Below are positions 26,002-33,626 of a stretch of 64,000 nt of DNA, in pieces; position 1 is the stretch's first letter; every line of letters starts with the position of its first letter. Below the pieces are notes generated by a model. That model ran no database searches. It had not been told where the DNA came from and saw only the letters and a list, made by a program, of their open reading frames with translations. Source of the stretch: Halalkalicoccus paucihalophilus (GTDB lineage Archaea > Halobacteriota > Halobacteria > Halobacteriales > Halalkalicoccaceae); the NCBI RefSeq assembly GCF_001593955.1, contig NZ_LTAZ01000004.1, positions 434,001 through 498,000 on the forward strand. Direction: 5' to 3'. The position numbers and the translations under genes were made by a program.

Positions 26002-26628
26002 ATGATTCCTCGTCGGTACGCCCGCTACTACCTCGAGAACGCCCCCAGCCTGGTCTGGCTGCTCGGCGTCAACGTCCTCGCGATGCTCGTCGGCGTGCGG
26101 TTTTACGTCGAGACGATGCCGGCGATCCCGACGTTTCTGTGGCTTCTCTACCTCGACTCGCCGGCCGCGCTGTTTCTCGGTACGCTCTCGCTGGTGACGC
26201 TGCTCGCGAACCTCGGGCGTTCGCTCGACGAGGTGTCCCACAACCGTGCCCTCGCGTATCTGCACACGCTGGCGTTCGTCTGGCTCGTCAAGTACGGACT
26301 CTGGACCTTCGTGGCGTTGAACCTCGGCTTCTCGAACTACTTCCCCGACCTCTATGACTACTGGTTCATCGTCATCACACACCTCGCGTTCGTCCTCGAG
26401 GCCTTCCTGATACCCCATTACGGGAAGACCACACGGGGGGCGCTGGGACTCTCGCTCGTCCTCCTGCTGGCAAACGACGTCTTCGATTACGTCTTTGGTT
26501 CCCACCCGCCGCTTCGCTACGACCCCGGACTCGCGCTCCCGATCTCGACCGTGGGCCTTTCGATCCTCTCGGTCTGGCTCGCTGCACGGGCGTTCAACAG
26601 GCTAGAGCCTGCCAGTGCAAGCCGATAA
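26002..26628 (+). CDS. DUF1405 membrane protein
   Basis: A 208-residue protein with about five to six membrane segments and the DUF1405/YpjA pattern: LYYLENAP-like start (YARYYLENAPSLVWLLG), LYLDSPAALFLGTLS, and the conserved polar-hydrophobic LVKYGLWTFVAL. The ATG at 26002 puts the conserved region at the start; an upstream in-frame ATG (25924) adds a basic stretch. Function of the family is unknown. It precedes an ArsR-like regulator by 50 bp. Confidence 0.82.
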   Translation: MIPRRYARYYLENAPSLVWLLGVNVLAMLVGVRFYVETMPAIPTFLWLLYLDSPAALFLGTLSLVTLLANLGRSLDEVSHNRALAYLHTLAFVWLVKYGLWTFVALNLGFSNYFPDLYDYWFIVITHLAFVLEAFLIPHYGKTTRGALGLSLVLLLANDVFDYVFGSHPPLRYDPGLALPISTVGLSILSVWLAARAFNRLEPASASR

Positions 26629-26678
26629 TACCCGAACGGAGACACGCTTTTCAGTCCTCATCGCCTACCTCGGAATAG

Positions 26679-27332
26679 ATGGACTCCGCGGCGTTGCTGG
26701 ATCTCCTCGGAAACGAGAACCGACGGCGGATCCTGCGTCTCCTCTCGCATAAGCCCTGCTACGTCACGGAGATCTCGGACTATCTCGGGGTGAGCCCGAA
26801 GGCGGTTATCGACCACCTCCGCAAACTCGAGGAAGCGGGACTGGTCGAGAGCCGGGTCGACGACAAGCGCCGCAAGTACTTCCACATCGCGCGCAACCTC
26901 CGGCTCGAAGTGAGCGTCTCGCCCTATGGCTTCGCCTCGAAGAGCGCCTATCCCGCGAGTTCGAGCCTCGACATGACCAGTTCCTGTACCCACCTCTCGA
27001 TCAACGTCACCGCCACCGACGGCGGCGACATCTGCGATCTGGCGGGCGAACTCCGAACCCTCGAAGAGCTCGAAGACGAGCTCTCGCTGGCTCAGCGCTG
27101 GGTGCAGGGTCGGATCGCCGAGGCCCACGAGCGCATCAGCGAGGCGATCGGCGACGCCGAGAACAGCCGGCTCTACGCCGCGGTCCTCTCGGCGCTCGAC
27201 GGCGGCGCGACACGGACGGAGACGATCGCCGAGGAGACCGACCTGCCGATGCCGGTCGCCGACGAGGCCCTGTCGGTGCTCGCGGACCACGGGATCGTTC
27301 ATCGAACCGAGGGCGGCTGGGCGCTCGACTAG
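26679..27332 (+). CDS. ArsR-like winged-helix transcriptional regulator
   Basis: A 217-residue regulator. Residues about 1-70 are an ArsR/TrmB-type winged helix (LLDLLGNENRRRILRLLSHKPCYVTEISDYLGVSPKAVIDHLRKLEEAGLV). The middle holds a charged helical part with SSCTHLSINV and a coiled region, and the last ~50 residues may form a second winged-helix-like unit (DGGATRTETIAEETDLPMPVADEAL). Ligand and targets are unknown. Its stop overlaps that of the convergent DUF456 gene by 4 bp. Confidence 0.83.
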   Translation: MDSAALLDLLGNENRRRILRLLSHKPCYVTEISDYLGVSPKAVIDHLRKLEEAGLVESRVDDKRRKYFHIARNLRLEVSVSPYGFASKSAYPASSSLDMTSSCTHLSINVTATDGGDICDLAGELRTLEELEDELSLAQRWVQGRIAEAHERISEAIGDAENSRLYAAVLSALDGGATRTETIAEETDLPMPVADEALSVLADHGIVHRTEGGWALD

Positions 27333-27775
27333 AGCTCGCGGGTGAGTCCGTCCCGGAGATCCGACCCGAAGTACGCCCCGAGCGCCCCGAGTACCAGTCC
27401 GAGGACTGCACCGAGCGCGACGATCGCCAGCCCGTTGTCGGCGAGAATCCACGCGAGCGAATCGAACACCGTCGAGAGCCCGAGAACCGCCGCACTCGCC
27501 GTTCCCGCCTCCGCCATCGGACGGCGTTCGCTCGCGACACCCAGGAGGAAGGCGGCGATGAACGCCCCGAGGAGCCCGCCGGCGAGCGGGATCGTCGCTC
27601 CTCCGACGAACACGCCTACGGCGACGAGTGCGAGCGCCACGAGGAACCGTTTCGGGGAGAAGAGCGTCCCGGCCCGCTCGCGGATCCGCCCTCGGGGGGG
27701 CTCCGAGGACCCGTCGAGGTCGACCTCGTGGTCGGCCGAGCGGGTTTCGGTCAGCTGGTCGGTTCGTTCCGCCAT
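27329..27775 (-). CDS. DUF456-like small membrane protein
   Basis: A 148-residue protein: polar N-terminus of about 40 residues, then three or four membrane segments rich in Gly/Ala (VALALVAVGVFVGGATIPLAGG, LGAFIAAFLLG, LGAVLGLVLGALGAYFGSDLRDG). The glycine-rich helices with the terminal GALGAYFG resemble DUF456. The ATG at 27775 is chosen over an upstream one inside the divergent gatD region. Function unknown. Confidence 0.7.
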   Translation of the reverse strand: MAERTDQLTETRSADHEVDLDGSSEPPRGRIRERAGTLFSPKRFLVALALVAVGVFVGGATIPLAGGLLGAFIAAFLLGVASERRPMAEAGTASAAVLGLSTVFDSLAWILADNGLAIVALGAVLGLVLGALGAYFGSDLRDGLTREL

Positions 27776-27866
27776 ACTGACACTCGTCCCCGGAGGAGCA
27801 AGGAGTTTTCGCCCGCCGGGAACCGTGAACGAGTGGATTGAAGTCCGATCGCCGGAATCCACTACT

Positions 27867-29117
27867 ATGAACGCAGGCGACCGCGTCCGCACGAAGCGGG
27901 CCGACACGGAGTACGAGGGCGTCCTCTTGCCCTCCTCGACGTCGGAGCACCTCGTCCTCAAACTCGACGGTGGCTACAACGTCGGAATCGAACGCGGGGA
28001 TGTCGAGGTCGAGCTCATCGAATCGGACGTCTACGACATCGGCGGCGAGAACGGGGGCGAGAGTTCGGCGATCGAGTTCGACGAGGACCTTCCGACGGTC
28101 TCGCTGATCTCGACGGGCGGGACGATCGCCTCGACGGTTGATTATCGGACCGGTGCCGTCACGGCCCAGTTCGACGCCGAGGACGTGCTTCGGGCCGTCC
28201 CCGACCTCGCCGGACTCGCGAACTATCGGGGTCGCGTCGTGGCGAACATCCTCTCGGAGAACATGACACCCAATATCTGGCGCGAGCTCGCCGAGGCGGT
28301 GTCCGAGGAGATCGAGGCCGGTGCCGACGGCGTGGTCGTCATGCACGGTACCGACACGATGCAGTTCTCCGCGTCGGCGCTCTCGTTCATGCTCGACACC
28401 CCCGTTCCGGTGGTCTTCACCGGCAGCCAGCGCTCGGCGGATCGCCCCTCCTCGGACAACGTCATGAACGCGGTCTGTGCGGTCGAAGCCGCCAAGAGCG
28501 ACCTCGCGGAGGTGCTCGTCTGCATGCACGCCACCGACTCCGACGACCGGTGTGCGCTCCATCGCGGGACCCGAGTCCGGAAAAATCACACTTCTCGGAG
28601 GGATGCCTTCGAAACCGTGGGTGCAAAGCCGTTGGCGGAAGTCGACTACGAGAGCCGCCAACTCACGGTTCGGAGCGAGCACGCGACGCGGGGCGAGCGG
28701 GAGCTCGCACTCTCTTCCGACCTCGAAGCCGACGTCGAACTCCTGAAGTACACGCCCGGGATGGGTCCGGGGGCGCTCTCGATCGCCGAGAACGCGGCGG
28801 GCCTCGTGATCGAGGCCACCGGTCTGGGCCACGTCCACACCGACTGGATCCCCCGGATCGAGGAACTTGTCGAATCGGGGACGCCGGTCGTGATGACCAG
28901 CCAGTGCATCGAGGGACGGGTCTGTGATCGGGTCTACGACACCGGACGTGATCTGCTCGACGCAGGCGTGATCGAGGCCGGCGACACCCTGCCCGGTACT
29001 GCGAAGGTCAAACTCATGTGGGCGCTCGCGAACGCCGGGTCGGTCGCCGAAGTAGACGAAACGATGCGGACCGACGTGGCGGGCGAACTCACCGAACGAT
29101 CCGTGCCATGGAGTTGA
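27867..29117 (+). CDS. gatD: Glutamyl-tRNA(Gln) amidotransferase subunit D
   Basis: A 416-residue GatD, the asparaginase-like glutaminase subunit that, with GatE, converts Glu-tRNA(Gln) to Gln-tRNA(Gln) in archaea. An N-terminal GatD beta-barrel domain (about 1-75) precedes an L-asparaginase domain with TGGTIAST and VVMHGTDTMQFSASAL, the two catalytic Thr motifs, and Lys in ATRGERE-adjacent regions. The end reaches TAKVKLMWALA. gatE is not in the window. The start of the GNAT gene overlaps its last 10 nt. Confidence 0.95.
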   Translation: MNAGDRVRTKRADTEYEGVLLPSSTSEHLVLKLDGGYNVGIERGDVEVELIESDVYDIGGENGGESSAIEFDEDLPTVSLISTGGTIASTVDYRTGAVTAQFDAEDVLRAVPDLAGLANYRGRVVANILSENMTPNIWRELAEAVSEEIEAGADGVVVMHGTDTMQFSASALSFMLDTPVPVVFTGSQRSADRPSSDNVMNAVCAVEAAKSDLAEVLVCMHATDSDDRCALHRGTRVRKNHTSRRDAFETVGAKPLAEVDYESRQLTVRSEHATRGERELALSSDLEADVELLKYTPGMGPGALSIAENAAGLVIEATGLGHVHTDWIPRIEELVESGTPVVMTSQCIEGRVCDRVYDTGRDLLDAGVIEAGDTLPGTAKVKLMWALANAGSVAEVDETMRTDVAGELTERSVPWS

Positions 29118-30010
29118 GGGAGGCCCGTCTGGAGGACCACGAGGCGGTCGCCGCCTTCACCCGCGAGACATGGCCCGACCGCGAGGGCGAGGACTACATC
29201 CCCGAGGTCTACCCCGAGTGGATCGACGGCGAGGACACCCACACCCTCGTGGTCGATGCCGGCGACGACATCGCTGGTATCGTCCAGTGTGTCTTGCTCT
29301 CGCCCGACGAGGCGTGGTGTCAGGGGATGCGCGTCAACCCCGAGTTTTGGGGAGCTGACGTCTCGAAACGCCTGAGCTACGGGGCGTTCGAGTGGGCACG
29401 CGAGCGGGGCGCGCTCGTCGCGCGCAACATGGTCTTCTCGTGGAACGCTGCCGGACTCGGCCAGTCCCGATCGGTGGGGTTCGAGCCCGTCACCGAGTTC
29501 CGCTTCGCACATCCCGAACCGGATCCCGACGCCGATCCCGCCCTCGAAATCAGCGCGGATCCGGCCGCCGCGTGGCGCGCGTGGGCCGAAAGCGACGTCC
29601 GCGAACACCTCCGTGGACTGGCGCTGGACACGGACGAGTCGTGGGCGATGTCCGAACTCACGCGGACGGCCCTCGAACGCGCGGCCGAGGAATCGGCGGT
29701 CGTCGCCGTTCGCGAGGACGGCCTACGGGGGATGAGTTATCGAAGTCGGATCGCCGAGCGCGAGCGGGAGGGCGAAACCGAACGCTTCGCGGAGTACGGC
29801 GTCGCCTCTTGGGACGACCTTCCCGCCGCCCGCGCGCTCTTTGCGGCCATCGCCCGCGACGCCGCCGCGGTCGGTGCGGACCGAACCAGAGTACTGATCC
29901 CCGAGACCGCCCGTGCGGTCTCGGATGCGGCCTACACCCGAACGGAGATCGCCGACGAACCGGATTTCGTGCTGAGTGCGGACCTCAGCGCGGAGCGGAT
30001 CCGCCGCTGA
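29108..30010 (+). CDS. GNAT family N-acetyltransferase
   Basis: A 300-residue protein with an N-terminal GNAT domain (about 1-140): MELREARLEDHEAVAAF, QGMRVNPEFWGADVSKRLSYGAFEWARERG (acetyl-CoA pyrophosphate loop region) and SRSVGFEPV. A second acetyltransferase-like half follows (about 170-300). The ATG lies 10 nt inside the end of gatD, so translation is probably coupled. Its 3' end overlaps the convergent SAMP1 gene by 26 bp, which covers that gene's last eight codons and stop. Substrate unknown. Confidence 0.84.
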   Translation: MELREARLEDHEAVAAFTRETWPDREGEDYIPEVYPEWIDGEDTHTLVVDAGDDIAGIVQCVLLSPDEAWCQGMRVNPEFWGADVSKRLSYGAFEWARERGALVARNMVFSWNAAGLGQSRSVGFEPVTEFRFAHPEPDPDADPALEISADPAAAWRAWAESDVREHLRGLALDTDESWAMSELTRTALERAAEESAVVAVREDGLRGMSYRSRIAEREREGETERFAEYGVASWDDLPAARALFAAIARDAAAVGADRTRVLIPETARAVSDAAYTRTEIADEPDFVLSADLSAERIRR

Positions 30011-30275
30011 CGGGGGGAAACAGCGCGAGTTCGTCGCCGGCTTCGAGTTCTGTCCCCAGTCCCCCTTCCTGTGTGAAGACATTCGATCCGTTGCGAAGCA
30101 GGTTGATGTGATCCTCGAGTTCGCCGTCCTCGTCGAGTACCCGTTCTTCGAGCGCCGGATGGGACTCGAGTAGCGCCTCCAGTGCCTCCCCGACTGTGTC
30201 TCCGGGCCCGGCGTCGACCGCGATCCGTTTCCCACCGGCCAGCTCCGCCAGATCGGCGAAGAGTTTCCACTCCAT
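29985..30275 (-). CDS. samp1: SAMP1-like ubiquitin-fold modifier with residues after the diglycine
   Basis: A 96-residue beta-grasp protein of the MoaD/SAMP1 group: MEWKLFADLAELAGG at the start, then LLESHPALEERV, INLLRNGSNV and ALFPPVSGG. SAMP1 is conjugated to proteins after activation by UbaA and can also act as the MoaD sulfur carrier; both need a free C-terminal Gly-Gly. Here Gly-Gly is followed by four more codons, Ser-Ala-Pro-Arg, then TGA. The Haloferax protein as I remember it ends VSGG. The extra codons lie in the overlap with the 3' end of the GNAT gene. Either the tail is removed by a protease or this copy is altered. Confidence 0.87.
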   Translation of the reverse strand: MEWKLFADLAELAGGKRIAVDAGPGDTVGEALEALLESHPALEERVLDEDGELEDHINLLRNGSNVFTQEGGLGTELEAGDELALFPPVSGGSAPR

Positions 30276-30390
30276 ACCCGTACTCGCTTCCCGGACCGAA
30301 TGAGCGTTCCGCTCGTCCCCTCGTCACACGCCAGCACACTACATTATGACATTATATAACACACTTACGCATTAGCCGATATATGGATTA

Positions 30391-30399
30391 GGTTTATAT
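30391..30399 (+). promoter_or_regulatory. TATA box of the winged-helix gene
   Basis: gtttatatt is centred about 28 nt before the ATG at 30423, the archaeal TATA distance for a leaderless message. The 147-bp intergenic region holds further AT-rich blocks (attatataac near 30351-30360, ccgatatatgg near 30377-30387) that could be operators for this small regulator. Confidence 0.5.
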
Positions 30400-30422
30400 T
30401 GGATGGCAGACAGCATTCCGGT

Positions 30423-30650
30423 ATGAGCGCGACCACACTCACCCACGACCGCACCGAAATCCCGACGGAGATCGAATCGACCGGTTCGAAGCTCGTCTAC
30501 CTCTACCTTCAGACCGCCGGCGAGGCGACCATCGAGGAACTCCAGTCCTCGCTCGGCATGAAACAGCTCGCGTTGTTCCCCATCCTCGATACGCTCTCGA
30601 GTTCGGGACTCGTCGCTCGCGACGGCGAGCGTTACACCGTCGCGGCCTGA
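30423..30650 (+). CDS. Small winged-helix regulator (TrmB/MarR-like)
   Basis: A 75-residue single-domain winged helix: GSKLVYLYLQTAGEATIEELQSSLGMKQLALFPILDTLSSSGLVARDGERYTV. It has no ligand domain, so it could be a minimal DNA-binding regulator or a partner of another regulator. A TATA element at 30391-30399 fits a leaderless start at this ATG. The last 19 bp overlap the end of the convergent TrkA-C gene. Confidence 0.8.
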   Translation: MSATTLTHDRTEIPTEIESTGSKLVYLYLQTAGEATIEELQSSLGMKQLALFPILDTLSSSGLVARDGERYTVAA

Positions 30651-31711
30651 TCGAGCGCGTAGACGACCTCACCCTTCTCGAGCCGGCGATCCGAATCGGG
30701 CAGTGCCTCGAAGCGCGCTCCCTCGATCGCCAGCACGACCCCGTCCCAGTCGGCGACGCACGTTCCCGCGAGCGAGGCGTCCACCTCGCGTTCGCGCGCG
30801 ACGGAGCGAAACAGCGTGCGAACGCTCCGTTCCGCACCGGTTCCCACCCCCAGCGTCACCAGCCGGTACTCGCCGGACTCGAGCGGTGTCTCGCCTGATT
30901 CGAGCGCGAGGGTGGCGATCTCCTCCGTCGAATCCCTGAGTTCGCCCGTCGAGACCCGCTCGCCCGCGTGCCAGAGTTGGACGGTGTCGCCGGGGCTCGC
31001 ACCCGGGGCCGGATCGGCACGGATCGCGACGGCGCTCGTATCGGGCGCGAGCCTCGGTCCGAGTCCCGACGCCCGGAGCCCGACCGAGAGGTTCCTCACC
31101 GTTCCGTCCGTGCCGATCTCACAATCGACGTGGCCGATCCCGTGGTCGTCGGCGAGCCGGGTTTCGAGCCGATCGCGCAGCTCCGCGACGGTCAGCCCGC
31201 GTGGGAAGACGAACGTCGCCCCCGCTAGCTCCTCTTTCGTCCCCTCGGGGACCGGCTCGTAGCCCGAGACATCCCCGATCGTCGCCGGGAGCGTGACGGT
31301 GATCACACGCCCGACCGCCTTCACGAGCGGGCTAACCTCGCCCTCGACCGAGCGCGCCCCCGTAAGCACCGAGGAGTTCGCCGCGAGACGGTCGCCAACG
31401 CGCCGGCCGACGTCGGCCGCCCCCGCGCTGGCGGCGAACGCGAGGACGTTTCGGAGGACGACCGGGAGCGCGAGCGGATCCGTCCCCGGGGCGACGTACT
31501 GGCTCAGCGCGACGACCGTGTTGAGCCAGACCGCGACCGCGCTCAGCCCGACGAGCACGCCCAGCCGCGCGGGCATCGTCTCGCGGGCGTACAGCCGGTA
31601 GCCCGCCGCGATCGTCCCCGTGACCGCCCCCGCCAGCACCGCGAGTCCGAGCACCCTGACGGCGACCGAGATCGCGGTCCCGATCGCGATCTGGATCTGG
31701 AGCGAGATCAC
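30632..31711 (-). CDS. Membrane protein with TrkA-C/RCK-like cytosolic domains (1)
   Basis: A 359-residue protein. Three N-terminal membrane segments (about 10-35, 48-70, 80-100) are followed by a soluble region with two RCK_C-like units: PRGLTVAELRDRLETRL, VQLWHAGERVSTGEL and a last stretch ending GEVVYALDQA. This is the type annotated as potassium transporter TrkA in haloarchaea. It is the last gene of an apparent minus-strand unit (KhtT-like, TrkA-C 2, TrkA-C 1) opposite a KhtU-like antiporter. A role in potassium or proton regulation is inferred; no ion-path motif is visible. Confidence 0.7.
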   Translation of the reverse strand: MISLQIQIAIGTAISVAVRVLGLAVLAGAVTGTIAAGYRLYARETMPARLGVLVGLSAVAVWLNTVVALSQYVAPGTDPLALPVVLRNVLAFAASAGAADVGRRVGDRLAANSSVLTGARSVEGEVSPLVKAVGRVITVTLPATIGDVSGYEPVPEGTKEELAGATFVFPRGLTVAELRDRLETRLADDHGIGHVDCEIGTDGTVRNLSVGLRASGLGPRLAPDTSAVAIRADPAPGASPGDTVQLWHAGERVSTGELRDSTEEIATLALESGETPLESGEYRLVTLGVGTGAERSVRTLFRSVAREREVDASLAGTCVADWDGVVLAIEGARFEALPDSDRRLEKGEVVYALDQAATV

Positions 31712-31724
31712 GCGATCACCGCCA

Positions 31725-31870
31725 GAGCCGTGTTCTGGCGTCGTCGTGCTCGCTCGTTACACTCGTTACCGGTGGCTTCGCGGCCGTTTTCCAGCGGGAC
31801 TCCTCGAAAACGCTTCGCGTTTTCGGGCTCGCGGAAATCTCCGATTTCTGCAGACTTCGGTCCCGCCCGG
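31725..31870. repeat. Array of short perfect palindromes with 3-nt spacers
   Basis: The 160-bp gap between two same-strand TrkA-C genes contains consecutive short inverted repeats. At 31805-31825, arms cgaaaacgc and gcgttttcg flank ttc. At 31834-31848, arms gaaatc and gatttc flank tcc. Repeats of the cgctcgttacactcgttac type lie at about 31749-31769. The gap has no credible ORF. It could be an mRNA processing or attenuation site inside the operon, or a decayed palindromic element of the kind common in haloarchaeal spacers. Confidence 0.7.
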
Positions 31871-31871
31871 C

Positions 31872-32978
31872 TCACGCGACCACCTCCCGAAGCGCCCGAA
31901 GCGCGTCCGGCGTTCCCACGGCCAACAGCTCCTCGTCCCCGTCCGTGCTGATCGGTCCGTCGGGAACCTGCATCCCGCCGGTTCCGCGCACTGCGAGCAC
32001 CTGCGCGCCGGTCTCCGCACGGAGCGCGTCCGGATCGAGCGTCCGCCCGCGCCCGATCCCGATCCGCCGAACGCGGAGCCCCACCGCCTTCAGCCGGGCG
32101 AGCAGGTCCCGCCCGTTGGGCTCGCCACGGATCGCGACCCGGACCTCCTCGGCAACGAGGACCGACTCGACGGCGGTCGGCGAGACGGCGACGGTCAACC
32201 GTCTCGTCTGCCGGTCCTCTTCCGGTTCGCCGACGCCGAGAACCCGTCCCTCGACCGTCCCGTCGGGGAGCCCGAGGAACGTTCGATCGCCCCGATCGGC
32301 ACCCGCGGGGATCAACGCTTCGACCGAAACCGCCCGCTTGCCCGTCGGAACGCGCCGGGAGAACCCCCCGAGGGCGGGGGCGGCCACGACCGTCGCGTTC
32401 GCGCGTCGGTCCAGCGAGACGCTCACCGTCTCGAGGTCGTACGACGAGCGCAGGCGGTCGCGCACGCGCGTTTCGAGCTCCGAGAGCGGCAGGTCGGCAG
32501 GGAGGGAGACCCGTTCGTCCTCGAGTTTCTCGCGCAGTCCGTCGGGAAGCGGCGGGTACCCCTCGACGTCCTCGACGGTTTTGACCCGAACGCGGACCTG
32601 TCCGAACCGACCGACCCGCTCGACGACGTCGGCCGAGAGCGTCCGTCTGCGGATGGATTCGAGGGTGATCCGTCGCGGGAACGCCTCGCCCATCTTGTCG
32701 CCCTGGTTGTGCGCCCAGAAGGAGGCCATCAACACGACCAGCGCGGCGACGACACCCACGGGAGTCTCGGAGATCGCGGGATCGAGCAGGCCGAGCAACC
32801 CCCCCGAGAGGCCGGCGATGGCCGCCGCGACGACGACGACCCCGAGTCCCGGGACGGTGACGCCGGTCACGTAGCGAAACGAGAAGCCGAGCGTCCACGA
32901 GACGAACGCGGGCAACACGCCCGTGAGGGCACCGAGATAGAGTCCCATGAGGAGCTGTGCGAGGATCGATTCGGGCAT
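31872..32978 (-). CDS. Membrane protein with TrkA-C/RCK-like cytosolic domains (2)
   Basis: A 368-residue protein with about four N-terminal membrane segments (about 5-30, 35-62, 70-92) rich in Gly, the motif WAHNQGDKMGE, then soluble RCK_C-like units (about 140-200, 205-280, 290-368; PADLPLSELETRVRDRL, VAVRGTGGMQVPDGPI, DEELLAVGTPDALRAL). It is homologous in plan to the gene at 30632-31711. The ATG at 32978 begins at the first hydrophobic helix (MPESILAQLLMGLYLG). Position beside KhtT/KhtU-like genes suggests cation homeostasis. Confidence 0.72.
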   Translation of the reverse strand: MPESILAQLLMGLYLGALTGVLPAFVSWTLGFSFRYVTGVTVPGLGVVVVAAAIAGLSGGLLGLLDPAISETPVGVVAALVVLMASFWAHNQGDKMGEAFPRRITLESIRRRTLSADVVERVGRFGQVRVRVKTVEDVEGYPPLPDGLREKLEDERVSLPADLPLSELETRVRDRLRSSYDLETVSVSLDRRANATVVAAPALGGFSRRVPTGKRAVSVEALIPAGADRGDRTFLGLPDGTVEGRVLGVGEPEEDRQTRRLTVAVSPTAVESVLVAEEVRVAIRGEPNGRDLLARLKAVGLRVRRIGIGRGRTLDPDALRAETGAQVLAVRGTGGMQVPDGPISTDGDEELLAVGTPDALRALREVVA

Positions 32979-33016
32979 GGGAAATCGCTCCCGGCGACCG
33001 ACTATAGGCCTGTCGA

Positions 33017-33496
33017 CTACTCCAGCAGTTCCTCGAGGTCGCGTTGGTTCTCGCGGGTGCCGACCGCAATGACGATGTCGCCCTCCTCGAGGGTGAAGTC
33101 GGCCTCGGGGCTGGCGATACACTCCTCGCCGCGCTCGACGGCGATGACCGTCGACCCGGTCCGTTCCCTGACCCGCGCTTCCTCGAGAGTCTCTCCGACG
33201 ACCGGCGTCTCCCCATTGAGGGTGTACCACTCGAGGATGACGCCCTCCCCGAGCGTCGCCTCGGGCGATTCGGTCCGAACGGGCTGGAAGAAGGCCCCCT
33301 CGAGGATCGATCCGACGACCCGGGACTCCTCGTCGGTCAGGTCGAGCAGTTCCTCCCCGTCTGCGTCGGGCGACTCCCGATAGAACAGTTCGCGACGGCC
33401 GCTGTTGTGAATGACGACGACCGCGACACCCCCCTCTTCGAGGTCGACCTCGAAGCGCTTGCCGACCCCCGGCAGGTCCGTTTCCGAGACGTCCAT
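33017..33496 (-). CDS. KhtT-like regulatory subunit of a cation:proton antiporter
   Basis: A 159-residue soluble protein with an N-terminal KhtT-like domain (MDVSETDLPGVGKRFEVDL, VVIHNSGRRELFYRE) and a C-terminal RCK_C domain (LEWYTLNGETPVVGETLEEARVRERTGSTVIAVERGEE ordered as in COG0490). KhtT binds and gates a CPA2 antiporter; the KhtU-like gene lies divergent 130 bp away. The ATG at 33496 starts the conserved domain. A nucleotide such as ATP or c-di-AMP may be the ligand, by analogy only. Confidence 0.85.
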   Translation of the reverse strand: MDVSETDLPGVGKRFEVDLEEGGVAVVVIHNSGRRELFYRESPDADGEELLDLTDEESRVVGSILEGAFFQPVRTESPEATLGEGVILEWYTLNGETPVVGETLEEARVRERTGSTVIAVERGEECIASPEADFTLEEGDIVIAVGTRENQRDLEELLE

Positions 33497-33626
33497 ACAC
33501 CGACTTCTAGCTTCGCGCGTATAAATGTAGAACCCTCGGGCGGATGGAAAGACTATTCCTCGGTCTCTCGTATCGACTAGATATGTATCGTAGGTCGAGC
33601 GCCCGGCTTCTGTCGTTTCGCTGAAT

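Noticed and set aside
26658..28838. 726-codon open frame on the minus strand across the ArsR-like and gatD genes
   Set aside because: It runs antisense to three recognised genes and its translation is Arg/Gly/Asp-rich without motifs.
31708..33216. 502-codon frame on the minus strand overlapping the TrkA-C gene
   Set aside because: Arg-rich off-frame reading of the same strand; the other frame carries TM segments and RCK_C patterns.
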